From Eremophila alpestris peregrina (lineage: Eukaryota; Chordata; Aves; Passeriformes; Alaudidae), in assembly GCA_009792885.1 (NCBI GenBank), contig WMCF01000031.1, positions 174,972 through 238,971 of the forward strand: 64,000 nt of DNA, written 5' to 3'. Both the position numbers and the translations under genes were made by a program. Shown here one piece after another: positions 12,476-26,616 of this stretch. The stretch's first letter is position 1; each line of letters opens with the position of its first letter. Under the pieces are notes generated by a model that was given only the letters and a program-made list of their open reading frames with translations, ran no database searches and was not told where the DNA came from.

Positions 12476-15400
12476 TTTCCCTCCTTGCTGCATGACCAAA
12501 CACAGCAGTCTTCCATGTCAATGCTGGAGAAATCCAAGGACACTCTGAGCACTTCCATGCTGGCTTGCACAGAGTATCCCAGAAAAATGCAGCTGTCTCA
12601 GGCCAGGATCATTTTTGTAAAGCAGGAGATAGACTCTTTTCCTGATTTATTTATCCATTGCCTATAACGGCTTGTCCACAAACATCCCAGCTCGGTTCAA
12701 TCTTTGACATGTAAAACATTTCCAGAAATTCTTGCTGCCAGCCGACAAGACGAATGGGGAAGACTTGGCTTTATTTTTTTTTCTTAAAGACTCCTCACTT
12801 TTCTTCTGTTTTCTCCTCTCTAGTGTGACTTTGTCTCTGGCTTTCCCCAAGCAAGGCACTCATTTATCAGGCTTGCAAGTTCTTAGGCATTGGCAGACTC
12901 CGCGGCTTTTCCGCTTGGCTCGGGCCTTGCAGCCACCATATGGAACGAGTTGCACATTTTCACTCCTTATCGCAGTTTGGGATGGAAATATTTCCTTGGT
13001 TCTTCTCGGGGCATTTCTGCAATTGCACACATGCTGGGAGTGTTTAACCCTGACACTGCTGATGAGGAGCTGTTCCTGTTCAAATGCCAGGCAGGATTGG
13101 ACTTGGAATCTTTCACGGGGAGCTCCGCCAGCAGTTTGATTCTGTTCCTGGTTACAAATAGCTCCTTTAATGGTTTTGGAGTTCCATGCACAGAACAGAG
13201 GAGAAGCTGGCTTGCTGTCTGGTTGTCTGTCTGCTTGTCCTCCGAAGAGTCAACTTTCTCTCCCTCTCTGCACACTGCAGTGCTGTTGCAGCAGTGACGG
13301 TCTGTGAAGGTAAGGAAAGCTGTTCCCTCTCCATCCTGCCTTTATTAAAGTGGATGACAGCTGGAGACAGACAATTTTTCAGGCACAGAACTTCCATGCA
13401 TGAATCTCCCACTGTGATGCATCTACTGGGGGGTTTTCTCTCTGTTCCCTGTGAGGTCACATCACACTCAGGGTTGGTTCCAGCCTTTTTCTCTAGCACA
13501 GGCCACCAGTCAGCCCAGCTGGGGTAAGGAGGGGGTGAGCCCATCCAAGCCAGGCTCTCTGGATCCATGGGGGTAGAAGTGCAGTGCTCAGGTTCACTGC
13601 TGGCCTGGGAAGTCCAGGAGAAGGTGAGACAGGGTGGAATTGCAGCTCCAGCTTCCTCAATCCGGTCACAGCCACAAACCAGTAACAATATCAGAAGGGA
13701 ACTTCCTTCCACTGCCAGGATGATGGTCCAAAGACTTCAGGAGGTGCTGCAGCCAAACCCAGCCCCAGGACAGAGACCAGGAATGGCTGCACCAAGTCCT
13801 GATGTGCAAATCCACAGCTCTTCCCCAGTGAACAGCAGCAAGATCTCTCCTGCTCTTCCCCGTGTCCTTTTTCCATGGCAGCTGCTCCTTTTCCTGTTTA
13901 ACTGTTGCTTCCAGCTCCACATCCCAGGCACAGATCTTTTCTCAGACATCCAAGCCCAGATACCCTTGGATAATATCAGTGGTGACAGATGCACATCTTT
14001 TCACAGGTTCAGCTGTACACCAATTTACATGTTCAAAGTGAGCTGAAAATGAAGGATAAAGTCCCTTAATCCACAGAGATTAATCACAGCAAAAATGAGA
14101 GACTAAATATGATGCAAGATCTTAAACCTCAGTGTCTCTTCCTCAGGGTCTCCTTCATGGAAGTGAGGAACTTCCACATGTTCCACAACAAACGCCTGAG
14201 GCTGGATCAATTCAGTCTTTGTTGCATTTGACAACTTGTTGCAGCTCAAATACACCACTGGACTCTGCCAATCCAGATTTTTACACTTGTCAGTTCTGCT
14301 TTTCTCATCCTGTGTGATTCCTGGCCACGTCCAGCCCAGTTCCCTGCTACCCCAAACCAGCCCACAGGGGTGGAATACACAGGCCTGCAGTGGGAAGGGA
14401 ATTGAACACCACTTTTAGGCTCAGGAATGCTGCCAGGAGGTTGTAAAGCAATATTATAAACAGAAAGCAGGCTCTGGTGTCCATAGATCTGAGATTGGTT
14501 ATTCTTGGTCAGATTTCTTCCATATTATTATTATTATTATTAAATTACCTGGTTTGCTTGTCTGGCCTGTGAGTATTTCACTGTGAGCCCCATGTTTTTC
14601 CATCAGGCTCAACATTAGTCCCATGTTGATTTCCATGTTCGATCCAGTGGTTTCAGCACCAGCTGCAGCTGCCAGAACTTCACCTTTTGTGAACATACAT
14701 CACCATCAGTCTCCAGAGTTGTTAAAAACCCCAGGTTTCTGTGGAAATCATTGCTGATACTTGTCTGCATGTCTGGTTTTCCTTCTTCTGTGCCCACAGT
14801 TAATGGAGTAGAAAAAAAACCTATGTGAATCCCTGGGTTTTTTTAAAATTTCTCTCTTTGCAGTGGAAAGACAATGATGTCTAAAAACTTGAGAAGAGGG
14901 ATGGAATCTGATTTTCACATCCAGAGCCTAAAGCAGCTGCTTTTCAGGAGCTGATACCCCACAGAAGCTGTGGCCAGAGAGGTGCTTGTGTAAGATGGGA
15001 CAGGAAGTGCAGAGTTTTCCTTTATCCATCTATATTCACCAAAGAATTTTCCTTCCTTTTGCCCCTCACTCCTGAACCTGGGAGAGCAGTGCAATCTCAG
15101 ATCTCCTTGGACATTTGGCCAAAGTCAAAGGAAAAAAAAACCCACCAAAGCATTGCCAGCTTTAACCTCCATTAGAGGAAGGCCAAATATTTTAAGAGCC
15201 TCATTCAACTTCCCATGTGTTTGTCTCCTCCCACTCCAGCCCCTCACACAGAGGCAGCTGACCCAAGGGAGAGTTTGGATTGAGTTCCTTGCAGGCAAAT
15301 GACATTTCCCCACCTCTGGAAGCCTGGAAGGGCATTGGTAGCACGGTCCAAGACAATTCTTTCCTCATGTTCAAAGGATTCGTTCTCTAAATCACTTTCC

Positions 15401-18400
15401 AGCCCTTTCAGCGAACAGGAGGCTCTGAAAACACTCTGAAACCTTCCCTTCATCTTGGTGCATCTGTTCTATTTCTCCTCCATCTGGACAGAGCACAGGT
15501 ACACAGCCCAGGCCCTGGCCTTTGGCCGACATGGTCTTTCCAAGGAATTTTTGGACGCTCTGTGAAAAATCCATCCAAAGCTCACTCTGCAAAGGGCTTT
15601 TATTTCCATTTGAGTCCACTTCAAGGGGCTGCAGCGGGCTTAGTGATGTTATTTTTGTTCCCCTTTCCAAAAGGATAGCAGAGCGATCCAAAGTTCGGAT
15701 TTAGGGAATTATTGGGCTGTTGCTGAAAAGGAAAACAGCAGGAGCTGCCTCTCTTCCCTTGTGTCTCAGGAGCTGAGTCCTGACCACTAATTGTACACCA
15801 GATTAAGTCCTCACTGTCATTCCCTAATTCCAGCTCAGACTCCTGGCCTGACTTCACACAGTTGGATGAGGCAGGAATAAGAGCTGGCAGAGCCAAGTGA
15901 TGTTCTTCATCCAGCAGGAAGAGCAGAGCTCTGGGAGTGACACTGGCACCTCCTGCAAGCAGGATGGGAATGTTGGCTGGGAGATGGCACGTTCAGGGAG
16001 CCAGGACAGAGGACACAAGCTGGCACATCCGAGATAATTCCTGAAGCAGAGTGCCAGGTGCTTCAGGAGAGACAGAAGGAATCCTGCCTACCTGCAATTT
16101 AAAAACAAAATCATCATTCCAGTCCAGGAAGGAGATCTCTGCCAACTTTCCTCCAGGATCTGAGTTCACAGAGCAGGTGTTTTGGCTTCCCACAAAGCAC
16201 TTTGGAAACCCAGGGAAGGAGTGGATGAGCTGAAGTGTGGGAAACTGGAGAAGCCAAGGTTTTCCAGTGGGGAAGCTCCACAAAGAGGTTGGGAAGAGGG
16301 AAGCAGTCTCAAGCTTCACCCTGCTGTGCCAGGAGCTTTGCTGCCAACAGGGACACAGTGACACTGTGCCTCAGGGCTGGGGACAGGGCCACCAGCAGGG
16401 CTGGGAGCACCCTGGCAGGACAGGCACAAAAGGGGAGGAGAAGGAGGTGAAGCACACCCACATGCTGCAGATGAGAAACGTGAAGTTTGCTTTTCCAAAA
16501 TAAACTCCTGTGCTCCTGAGGCTGACGTCCTGCCTCCCAAACAGCCAGGACAGGATTCCTCCCATGGAATCAGCCACCCTTTCCATGCACAAAAACACTC
16601 CTCTTTTTTCTCCCTCTCTGGGGCCAGAGGGGAGGAAGTCTTTAGTTCTAGACTCAAAACTGCCAATGGCTTTTCCAGGCCTGGGAGATGAGAGTCTCCC
16701 CAAGCAGAACACACAGCCTCTGCCATGACCTGGAATTAGACAAGAATTTCCTCTTTCGAGACCATTCCAACCACTTCCTTTTATTTTATTCGCCTGTCTT
16801 TGATCCTGGGCGGGGTGCAAGGGGAAGAACAAGGCTTGGATTGTAGCAGAGATTTAGGAAGCTCAGCTCCAGACTAAAGTAATTCTCATCAAACAGCAGC
16901 TGCCTCTTTGCTGCCCCATCCAGCAGTGAATTTTACCCTTCCATGTCCCACAGTTTTCTGTTTTGCAGAGTTGCTGATCGTGCCTGACTCTTGGTGACAT
17001 CCAGGTTGTGAACCAGCAGCTCATCCAAGCACAGCAGGATTGGAGCCAGGTCCTCGAAAGCTTTTTTGTGGTTTCTACAGCAGCCATTCCATTTTCCCTC
17101 ATGAATTGCCTTTCCTGTTCATCTCTGAATGCAAGAAAAACCAAAACCATTTCAATTTCGACTCTGGAGCAATGTTTTTCTTTCTCTCGACTCACTTGGG
17201 CCAGTGAGAAAGTTTCCACAGATTCTCCCTGGTCTCTTCTTCGAAAACAGAGCAAAACAATTCATGGAAAGCAGTGCTCCTGTTGCCTGCTGCTGTTTGC
17301 TTTGGAGGGCAGGAGCACATGTGGGAGCAGGATGGAAAAAGGGAATTAGATATCCTCATGTAGCTACTGAGCTCCTGGATTCACCTCTGGAAAACAGCTG
17401 AGCAGGTGCAGAACTCAACTCACTGCTGGAAAATGAAAAAACACAGGGAGAATGAGGCACACCCAGCCCAGGAGCAGTTCTGGGGAAGGCATCTCTCAGA
17501 ACATCAAGCTAAATTTGATGCTCAGCAAATGCCCAGTAGCAGAGAAATTTGTTGCAGACACACCATGATCTCATCAGGCCAAGGTCTGATTGTTCCCTTG
17601 AGGTCAAAACAAATGTTTGATGTTCAGCATTATGGGGTTTTGCTGGTCTGTGGGCAAAGGTTTTGGCTTCACAGAGGCTCTTTCCCTCTCCTGAGAACCT
17701 CACCAAGCGCAGGGAAAGCAAAGAGTCTGGAAAGCCACATCTGCTGGGAAAGTTCCCTGCTCCATCATGCAGCTGGCTTGCCAGTCTCTCGAGGTGCTGC
17801 TTTGGAAGGGCTTTGTCATCTGAAATGAGCAGTAAGAAAAAGCAACAGAGCCCAAGAGGGGCCACATGTGATGACCCAAAAGCCACCCAAAGCTCCTGCT
17901 TTCTGAACAGAAAAGAGGAGTTGGTCTCTATCATCACACCTCCATGGAAATATCTGCTAAAGAATCCATAGGATGGTTTGGGTTGGCAAAGACCTTAAAG
18001 CCCATCTCATTCCACTCCCTGGATGGGCAGGGACACCTTTCTCTATCCCAGGTTGTTCCAATCTCTCCCTGTCCAGCCTGGCCTTGGACACTGCCAGGGA
18101 TGGGGCAGCCACAGCTGCTCTGTGCCAGGGCCTCCCCACCCTCACAGAGAACAATTTCTCCTGTATATTCTGCATATTACCCATCATTTTTCTAACACTG
18201 GCAAGTCCAGAGCTTCCTTCCACCTCCAATGAAAGGGAGGCCTGGCCCAAAGGGCTCCAAAGCCAATGGTCCCTGTGCTGTCCACCTCCCTGAGGCCTCA
18301 ATCCCAGCCAGTCTGGTGAAAGCAGAGCTGTCCCACTTTTGAGGAGCACACTGACCCTCTGCCCATCAAATACTACAGAGAATTTGTTCCCAATTTGCTC

Positions 18401-20940
18401 CGAGGAGCTCCCGGCTGTTGGAGCCTGAGGCCACTCCTCTTGTAGAGCTCTATCTCTCTTTCTATTTCCAGTGCACTTTCAAGTGCAGGAGGTTGTGTCT
18501 CCTTATCTCTTCCCAGCAGGGCTGGGGCAGCAGCAGAGGCAGCACAGCCCCAGCCAGAGCGGGACGGAGGAAACAGGCAGAGCCCACACGCTTTTTATTG
18601 TTGCTGTGATTATTATTGTCTTGTTGTTGACTTGCTCTCTGCTTTGAAGGAATGCAACCAACCCCCAGGAGCAAATATCAGAGGAGGAGCTGCGTTTGTG
18701 TCGCTCCAGCCACTGTTTCCCATTTCTGTTTATCTTTCTGTCTCAGCCCATGAGAGGCTCCGAGCAGAAATGTGAGTCTGTGCCAGCTCCCTGTCCTCAC
18801 CCAGAGCCAGAGCATTGTTTTGCACTGCTGGGGCATCCCTACAAGCACCACATGCTCCCTCTGTGCTTTCTGCTGACCTGTGGAGCCTCCAGGAGCTGAA
18901 GGACACATGTTTATTAAAAAAAAGCCTGGATGAATGGGTCAAATTTGAGGCCTACGTTTTAAATTGCTAAAATTGGATGCCAAGGACTCCCACAGCCCTG
19001 AGTGCAAGAACCCCAGATCTCTGTCAGAGGCAGAGTTCTCTCCCTGGGCTGTTTTTGGCTCAGATAAAGTTAATTTTCAAGGAAAGCATCTGTGGGGATG
19101 GGGTCACCCTGCAGCCATCCTGTTCTGCCCTGGGGGAACACTGCAAATCCTGGGACACACAAGGTAAAGGCTCCCAGGTACCCTTTGAGTGTTTAGACTC
19201 TTTTCCTGCAGGTTTATGATTGTGGTGCTTGTAGGAAAATTCAGGATGCAAGTAGAGGGTGCAGCTCCCAGGGACATCCCCCCAGAAAATCTTATGGCCT
19301 CTGCTCCATTTGGGCCTGCTCTTCCCAGGAACTGATTCAAGGCAGCTTCACCTGAACCAAGCCAGAGTAGAAATTTGCTGGAAAAGCCCCTTTCAGGTTG
19401 GAATGAAGAATGTCAGGAGACAGATCACAGGTGACAGTTCTCAAAAAGAGCTGTGAGCCCCAAAACACATCCCTGTTCCCACTTACTGCATCACATTCCC
19501 CTCCTTTCCCTGGGAAATTCCCACAGGCAGTTCTTCTCCTACAAAAAATGTCTAACTGCATCTTAAAAGCAGATGAGACCTTTGTGACCTTCTTGGCAAC
19601 TGCCTCCAGAATCTGACTGTGCTGCCAGGGAAGAGTTTTGTCTGCAATTCCCTTTTTTTTCTAATGGTCCCTCTGATTTTGGGCCTTCCCAATACTGACC
19701 ATGTGGAGTAAATGGAAAAACTCCAGTTTAGGGGTTTAGGTATCCCCATCAAAGAGAACACCCTGGAACTGGACTTACCCCAGTTCATGGGGCAGTGAGA
19801 TCCCCCCTCACAGCAAAAAAGCAAGGCAGGCTCAGGCTTTTTTTGGCCTGCCAAGGTGATGCCATAACTGTATCTGGCCTAAGTCCCCAGCTGATTTCTT
19901 GCTCCAGGGAAGCAATGTCCCATATTCTTCTGCTAGCTGTGTTTTTCATCCCATTGTAGCTTTAGAGCTGAAGGCATCAAAAGATTTCTGGGATTTATGA
20001 GACAGCTTTAGGCCTTCCTCCTTTCTCTTTTGTCCTGACAGCCAGGCTGTTCAATATGACCTAAAAACCGTTCTGATGTCTCACTGGATGGCTTCAGAAG
20101 TGCCCATTTTTGTGCCAAGAAGAGCGATTATTGATCAGGGATTAAAGAGCTCTCATGGTTTAGGCTCTGGGGAGCAGAGCAGAAGGAAGCAGCAGGTACC
20201 TGGTGTGGAGCAAGAGCAGAAGCAGAGTCCCCAAAGCTGCTGGTCTCTGCTTCACTCCCTTCTGGACACATCTCCCAAACCTCCACCTCCAAAAAGTGAA
20301 ATTCCAAAAGATACAACCTTATCAAAGGACAGGGAACACAGCCCAGACGTTCTGATTCCCCAGAGAGTTCCGAATGGCATGAAAACAAATAAAGCCAGAG
20401 ATTACATTGCAGAAAACTCCACTGATCCATTTGAAAGGCAGTGGATATAGAACTACACATTCCAGACTCTCAGGCATTGCAAGCTCCAGGGATGCTCAAA
20501 ATCCTTCATTTTGCCAGCATTTATAAGGCATATCTCGAGGCCATTGATCACTACTAAAAGCCAAAGTTATCAACTTCTCTTATCTGCTCCCTGTCTTTAT
20601 CCAGCTGGAAAACACTGTGTACTCATTGAACCATCCTTCAGGCACGGTCTGGTTATTCATCACATCTTAAAAAGGAGAATTCAGTGCCTTGGCCACAGTG
20701 TAAGCACTTAAAAGAGCAGGGATGGATCTGTGCATCTCCAAACAGCACCCCCTGATCCCAGCTCCACCATCCAACACAGAGGGGAGCAAGAAAAAACCCC
20801 AAAACTCAAGTCCAAAGGGGCCTCCTGGGAGTGAATCCCTAAAATAATCTTCTCAGGCAGGATTCATGCATAGGGAGTTGCTCCCTGCTGCCAGGAAGGA
20901 GGAGCAGGAGTGACTGTTTTAGGTAAATAATCAGATGGAC
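12476..20940. other. Intergenic, CR1 at 18.0 kb only
   Basis: Spacer to the right of the gap. 12890-13060 has more CpG than its surroundings. A short (ATT)n tract lies near 14524-14542. No exon of RBM19 or any other gene is recognised. Confidence 0.5.
17962..18162 (-). mobile_element. CR1 LINE fragment
   Basis: Antisense CR1 3' end in the TBX5 downstream flank. Diagnostic words are GGTTTGGGTTGGCAAAGACC, GGCAGGGACACCTTTC and CCAGCCTGGCCTTGGACACT. About 200 bp, 5' truncated. Confidence 0.88.
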
Positions 20941-20950
20941 AGACAGATGG

Positions 20951-20994
<44 letters not shown>
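20951..20994. repeat. (AGAT)11 microsatellite
   Basis: Eleven perfect AGAT units, 44 bp, in the TBX5 downstream flank. They also form a run of eleven GATA words. Confidence 0.97.
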
Positions 20995-20995
<1 letters not shown>

Positions 20996-21589
20996 TTTAT
21001 ATTTTTCCACACATGTTTATATTGAGTTGGATGCACAGAAAGAATTCTCCAAGCAGGTTTCTGCCCCACAGCTTCTTCGACCTCTTACTCTGTGCTTCCT
21101 TCCCCCTCTCTGAGTGAATAATCTCCCTCATGGAACCTTATCAAGTGATGTTTGACAGTCTGGGAACTCGATTGCATCCAGGAGCTTTCTGTCCTGCACC
21201 ATAGCAGCAATATCTCCCAAAAACTCCTACTAAAGCCAGGCCCACTCCTCATAAATCACAGGCACACATTGGCTGTCTCTTAATCAATCTTCCCCAGGTG
21301 TTCCCTCACTCAAGCTCACCATGAGCATCTCGAGACTTTTCCTGGAAACTTTATTTTTTTTTTTTTCCTAAAGCAACTCCCTGGCCTTGCTCAGGGCTTT
21401 TGGATTTTCTCTTTTCTCCCTGGCAATGTCCTGCTATCAATTTGCTTTGTGCAGAAGTCTCAAGGGTCCATAGATCCATTCTACAAATGTCTGATGAGTT
21501 AGAAACTCCCCTCAAAAATATAATGCTGGTACCTCTGCCCCTGTGTTTGGTTGTTCACCAATCCAGCAGATTAAAAAATATTGTATAGA

Positions 21590-22010
21590 CACCTTAAAAT
21601 ACTTTAAATAAATATACAAAATCAGCTCACTTCACTTCTTTTCCCTGTCTCCACAACATCTTCAGGAGCACTTCCCTGGTACCCAGAGACAGCTTTTCTT
21701 CTTGAAACAGTTTTTTTGTCCAGGAAAAAAAAAAAGTGATTTTTCAACAGAATAATAATTTTTTAAGTTAAATTACCTGGTCTGTTTGAAGACAGTTGAT
21801 AAATCACTAAAGAAGGAAAACACTTCTCTGCATTGAATCATCTTGTAATGAAAAAGATTAATTTTGTCATAGCTGCATTTCTGGACAATTTTTTTTTTTG
21901 TTTGGCTTTTAAGTGTCTCATGAAAAACACACTGTAAAACGCCTGCTCCATTTCAGCTTGCTAAAAATAATTTAAAATCAATGAAAGCATTTTTAATTTC
22001 TGTTTTTGGG
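21590..22010. promoter_or_regulatory. Candidate AT-rich element with a MEF2 site
   Basis: AT-rich repeat-free block with homopolymer runs. CTAAAAATAA at 21961-21970 is a full match to the MEF2 consensus YTAWWWWTAR. GATAAATCAC and several TTAAT words lie nearby. Confidence 0.25.
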
Positions 22011-24559
22011 AAGAGCTCAGGCTTAGCAGCAGCCTGACAAAGCCATGCAGGGCTGAGGGGATGGGCAGTGAAGGTCGTGGATGCTTGGAAAACCTCCCAG
22101 GACATCCCCCAAAATTCCCTGAGCTTTTCTACCTAAATGCACAAGGTGATACCAAAAAAAACCCCATTCCTGAGAGATAGGCTTTCACAAAAACAAGCCA
22201 AGATGTAATCCAGGGATGCTCCTTGTCCATCCTCCCCGGCTTTTCCCTGTCCCCAGAGGCTCCTGGAGAACCCTCACAGCTCTGGGATGTGCTGGGACAT
22301 CCCTGTGGCAGCACCTGAGCTGTCCCAGCCAGGGTCACAGAGCCCTCTGGGTGCAGAGGCCACTTCCCAGTGACATTTGAAGTGCTTGAACACAGCCAGG
22401 GACCTTCTCCAGGGCTGCACGTGGTCCCCAGGCAGAGCCAGGAGCTTCCCAAATTTTGAGCTGGGACCAGCCACGTCCCTCCCCAGCCGTGTAAAACACA
22501 GTAAGTGGCACAAATCTGGGGAGAAAAGCCCTTTTCCATGTTGTATCTATTGAAGACCTAATGTTTGGGTCAAAAGCTGGAAAATGGTCGTTTCTCAGCT
22601 TGGCTATTTTGTTTTCTGGCTGATAATAAAACCCTGCTGTGCACAAAGTCACCTCCCACTCCCCTTCTCCCACAGGAGACCCCTGCTCTGAACTGGAGCT
22701 GCCTGAAACCCCAACAGCCTGAGCCTGGTTAGGACGTTTGAACAAAGGGGATTTCCTAGAGGAAAAAAAAAAACTCTATAAATCCTATTTCTAAACAGCT
22801 TTAATAGAGAGCCCAGCTCCTCTGCAACTGAGCCTGCTGTGTCTGAAGTATCAGGCACTTGAGATAGCCCAGGGAAGTCGTGGTCCCTGCCCTTTTTATA
22901 TCTATTGCCTAGTTCTGGAAAGCATCCTGTGAGGAGCCACTTGGACTTTAATAGGATGAATCATTGTTAAAACCAGCATGTGCTTCCAAATGTTTACATG
23001 AGGGGGCCTGAAGTGGAGATACCACGAGGAGAAAAAAAATAAATTCAGCTGCAAGCTGTGGGCAGAGCTGAAAGACACTTGTGTGGAAGGTTTCAGATCT
23101 GCTGGTCCCTGGTTTGAAACCAAAGGGTCACCTCAGGTAGAGAATTACTAAACTCAGCCTTTGGGGGATCTCCAGAAGTTCTTTCCCCTGCTGATAAATG
23201 ACCCCAGGAGAAGCAGTGCCTGATGCAGAAGAGGTAATTCAGAATAATCAACATCTCCTGGCACTGGATTATTCACCTGGTGGGAATGGCTCATGGAAGG
23301 AGGTAAACCCACAATGTGAAGCCCCCAGAAATCAGCAAAAAGCAGAAAAAGAGAAGCATGGCAGTGTGTTCCCCAAAGAACACCCAAAGCAAAGCTATAA
23401 CACAAATCTCACTCCAGGGAGTGATGTTTTCCTCTTCCACCTGCCTTTAGGAGAAATTCCCATCATCCCCAGTCATGAATCCACATTTTTCTTGCTTTAT
23501 CTTTCACTCAAGGAATCACATGGGTATCTGAGATCAATTCTAGCCCCAGGCCAAAGTTTAGGAAGCATTTTGAGGCTGTTTGCTGCAGCCACACGTGTTA
23601 TTTTTAAACACCACGTGCACCCAGGGTACTGCCAGATAGGCTGGGTATGTTAGAGGGCACGGTAAAAAAAACCTCCTGAGGCTTGGGGGTGAGATTCTCA
23701 CCAGCACCAGCAGCTTTGAGATCAAACCCTCCAGGAGATAAACCTTAGGCCCCTCACAGACTGCTCTGGGATCTGGGAGCTTTGCCCTTGGCTTTGAGAC
23801 TTTGAACCAGGGCCAAGTGATTGCAGCTCCTGGTTTAGGGGAAAAGGAAACAGAAAGGAACTACAGGCTTAAAGGATTAGAAGGAAGAGCTAAAAATAAA
23901 GTACCAGCCATGCCAGACCCCCAAATTTACTGCCTTCCTGCAAAGAGGATGGGTTTTCCTGTTGTTGTAGCAAGGGGAATCAGCTTTCTGCGTGACTTGG
24001 AAGAGCAGGACACCGATGGAAAGCTGAGGGCTGTTACTCTCCAGGAGCACAGTTGTTCCTGTTCTTCCTTCTTCCTGGAACTCATCCCCTAGCTACACAT
24101 GAAGAGCAAATGGGTTTTGGGGAGCATTCCTCAGCTACTTCAGCTGATTCCAGTGAAGGGTTGCAGCCCCTCAGTGCCAAAAGATGACACAATGGAAGTT
24201 GTTGGGCATTTCTGCTTGTGCAGCCTGGGATGGGGGGGTCTGAAGCAGAGGAAAATCCCTGCCTTGACTTTTCCTGCCGTACTGTCCATCTCCTCCTGCC
24301 TTTTCCTTCAGCTCTACATTGTCCTTCTACTCTGGTTGATCCTCTCTTGGGGCCTGGATGACCTTTTTGGGGTCTTCCAGATCCTATCTCCCACCCAGTC
24401 CTTTTCCAGGGACCCCAGCTCAAGGAGAGCAGGAGCAGGTGCCACCAGGACAGGCAACTGAGGCTCAACGAGGGAATTTTCTGGGAGTGAAAGGAAAAGT
24501 TGGAGTGTGGCTCTCTGCTGGTCTGAGCAGACAGTTGGCTCTTGAGAGGAAGCCCAACA
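22011..24559. other. Intergenic, nothing recognised
   Basis: Unique-looking spacer without repeats, motif clusters or credible coding frames. Confidence 0.55.
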
Positions 24560-24900
24560 CTCAGCCCTAAAAACTCTACACACACAGATATGTTACATAT
24601 TTATCCGAGGCAGAAATTGGCCAGGAAATGGCTATAAAACACACATTTTGAATAAAAGGAGGGAGATTTATGGCTCTTTTGTGAATCTGAGTCATATCTT
24701 TCTGCATCCCCCAGGCAGGAATACTCTAATCACTAACATACCCCAAACATGGAGGCACAGTGGGCCGGGAATTGCTTCCTTCTGGCCACAACTCCAGCTA
24801 AAGACGTGATAGGGATTGAGCTACTTTATCTGACAGTTGGTAAATGAATTGCCAATTCATTCTGAGCTCGGAGGGGGAGTTTTTCCCCTTGAAAAAAAAG
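24560..24900. promoter_or_regulatory. Candidate element with a 19-bp palindrome
   Basis: Repeat-free sequence ending in the perfect palindrome AATGAATTG-C-CAATTCATT at 24843-24861. It also holds TTTATCTGACAG and ATTTATCCG (GATA words on the reverse strand). Confidence 0.25.
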
Positions 24901-26540
24901 GGTCCTTTTATATATGTCTTTGATCAGGCAGGGCCTTGACAAATTATTTTCCAAGGAATTTCTTGAGCCCTAATGCCATGAGAAGAAGAAGGGGGGGGTG
25001 GAAAAAAAAAAAAAAAAAGTATTTGCTCTCAAAGAGGAGCTTTTATGTCTCCAAAAAATCACAGCCATGTAAGGGATTTTCTGCCATTTCCCCTCATCCC
25101 CTTGGCCTCGAGGAAGGGAGGCAGGTAGCTGGAGGGTTTTTCCATCCCATGGAGAGCCAGGAGGTGGATGGGGAGGAAGCAGGGCCAGGTCTCCCAGGCT
25201 GGTTCCTCCCTGCTGAGGGGGAGCTCAGTGAACTCCGGCACAGACTGAACATAAAGGTCACGGCCATCAGTGACACTGAGAAAGAGCCCCTTCAGCACCA
25301 GCACGAGCCTTGGGAGCAGGGGACAGCTCAGGGTCGTGGCACCACGGAGCTGCTCCTTGCCACGAGTGCTTTGGAAAGGTTGGGATCCAAGGGAGCATCT
25401 CCCTGCCGGGGTCACTCCCAAGTGTGAGGAGAGAGCAGCGTTCACTTGTCTTTTGCTGGAGTCTGGGGGGGGCTTTTCCTGGCTTTGCCATTTTATTCCT
25501 TTTATCCTACCATTTAATCCCTCTCCTCCAGGCAAGGATCATGTCCTTGATGGAATCCCAAGTGAGTTGCACAAGCCAGGTCTGGACAATGGCTGTGCAT
25601 TCTGTTATCCCTAATGTACAAATCACTCATTCCCCTGTTATCCCACTCTTCTGTCCTGAAGGAGAACAGATCCCTACAGCACAGCATTCAATGAATGCAT
25701 TTCTGCTGCACTGAACTTCATCAGGATGGATTAAGCAAAAAAATAAATTTAAAATAAAAAAAAAAAAAAACACATGACTTTTTTCTCCAGCCTAAACCTG
25801 CATGGGCCCATCTACAGCCTAAAAGAATATTCCAGTTGGAATTCCCAGTAGCAGCCTCACTATGGACAAAACCTTCTGGTTAAGGAATGGTTGGAGCAGA
25901 GAGTTAGGAGTAGCCTAATTTCCTAAAGAAATGGGCCACTGCAGTAGTCTTTTGGGACCTTCATGAGCAAAATTCAACCACCTTCAACAAAAACCCAGCA
26001 GAATTTCAGGCTGAATGTTGAGGGTCCTCAGTGAGCTTGGAGAGTTTCTCCAGCCAGTTCATTCTTTAAACAGTGCCTGTTCAACTTTTCCTGGCTCCCA
26101 AACTCTGCAGCTTCTCCAGATGAAGCCCTAATTTAGGTTATATTTAGCTGCTGTCCCATCCCAGCCTGCTGCACCTCTCAGGCAAAGAGTTACCTGTCCT
26201 GAAAGTCTCCTGGAATTCTGTCCAGGATTCAGCTAATGATCCAAGGGGGTTTTTCCCCATCCATCAATAACTGATCAAGTTGTTTAAAAACCCAAAAAGC
26301 TGCCACAACCAGCTGAGAAAGGACATCTCACTTTCCTGTACTTGACTGACAGCTGTGTCAATTGAACAAAAATCCAAGCAAACCAACATTAAAAAGAATC
26401 CCATCTCAGGCTCAGGAATGCCCTGGGATGGTGATAACCCTACTCAGATTACCCTTCTTTATGGGTAAAAACCTTCAAGTGATGGCAAAGATTTAACCCC
26501 AGTGTCTGGAAGACAGGGGGGAAATACTTGAGATTTCTTT
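24901..26540. other. Intergenic with homopolymer tracts
   Basis: Holds a G-run and A17 run near 24990-25018 and an A-rich tail-like tract at 25737-25771. No retroelement body is recognised beside the A tract. Confidence 0.55.
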
Positions 26541-26616
26541 TTTATTATTATATCATAATATTATCATATTATCATATTATCATACATCATATTATATGAT
26601 ATTATTAATATCATAA
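26541..26616. repeat. AT-rich microsatellite
   Basis: Imperfect ATTATC/ATCATA repeats forming an almost pure A/T/C stretch of about 75 bp. Confidence 0.85.

Noticed and set aside
11756..12570. Several 180-250-codon open frames
   Set aside because: They consist mostly of undetermined bases and a 21-bp minisatellite.
22129..22745. Two overlapping 136-codon minus-strand frames
   Set aside because: Overlapping frames of similar length in GC-rich spacer are expected by chance, and neither resembles a known protein.
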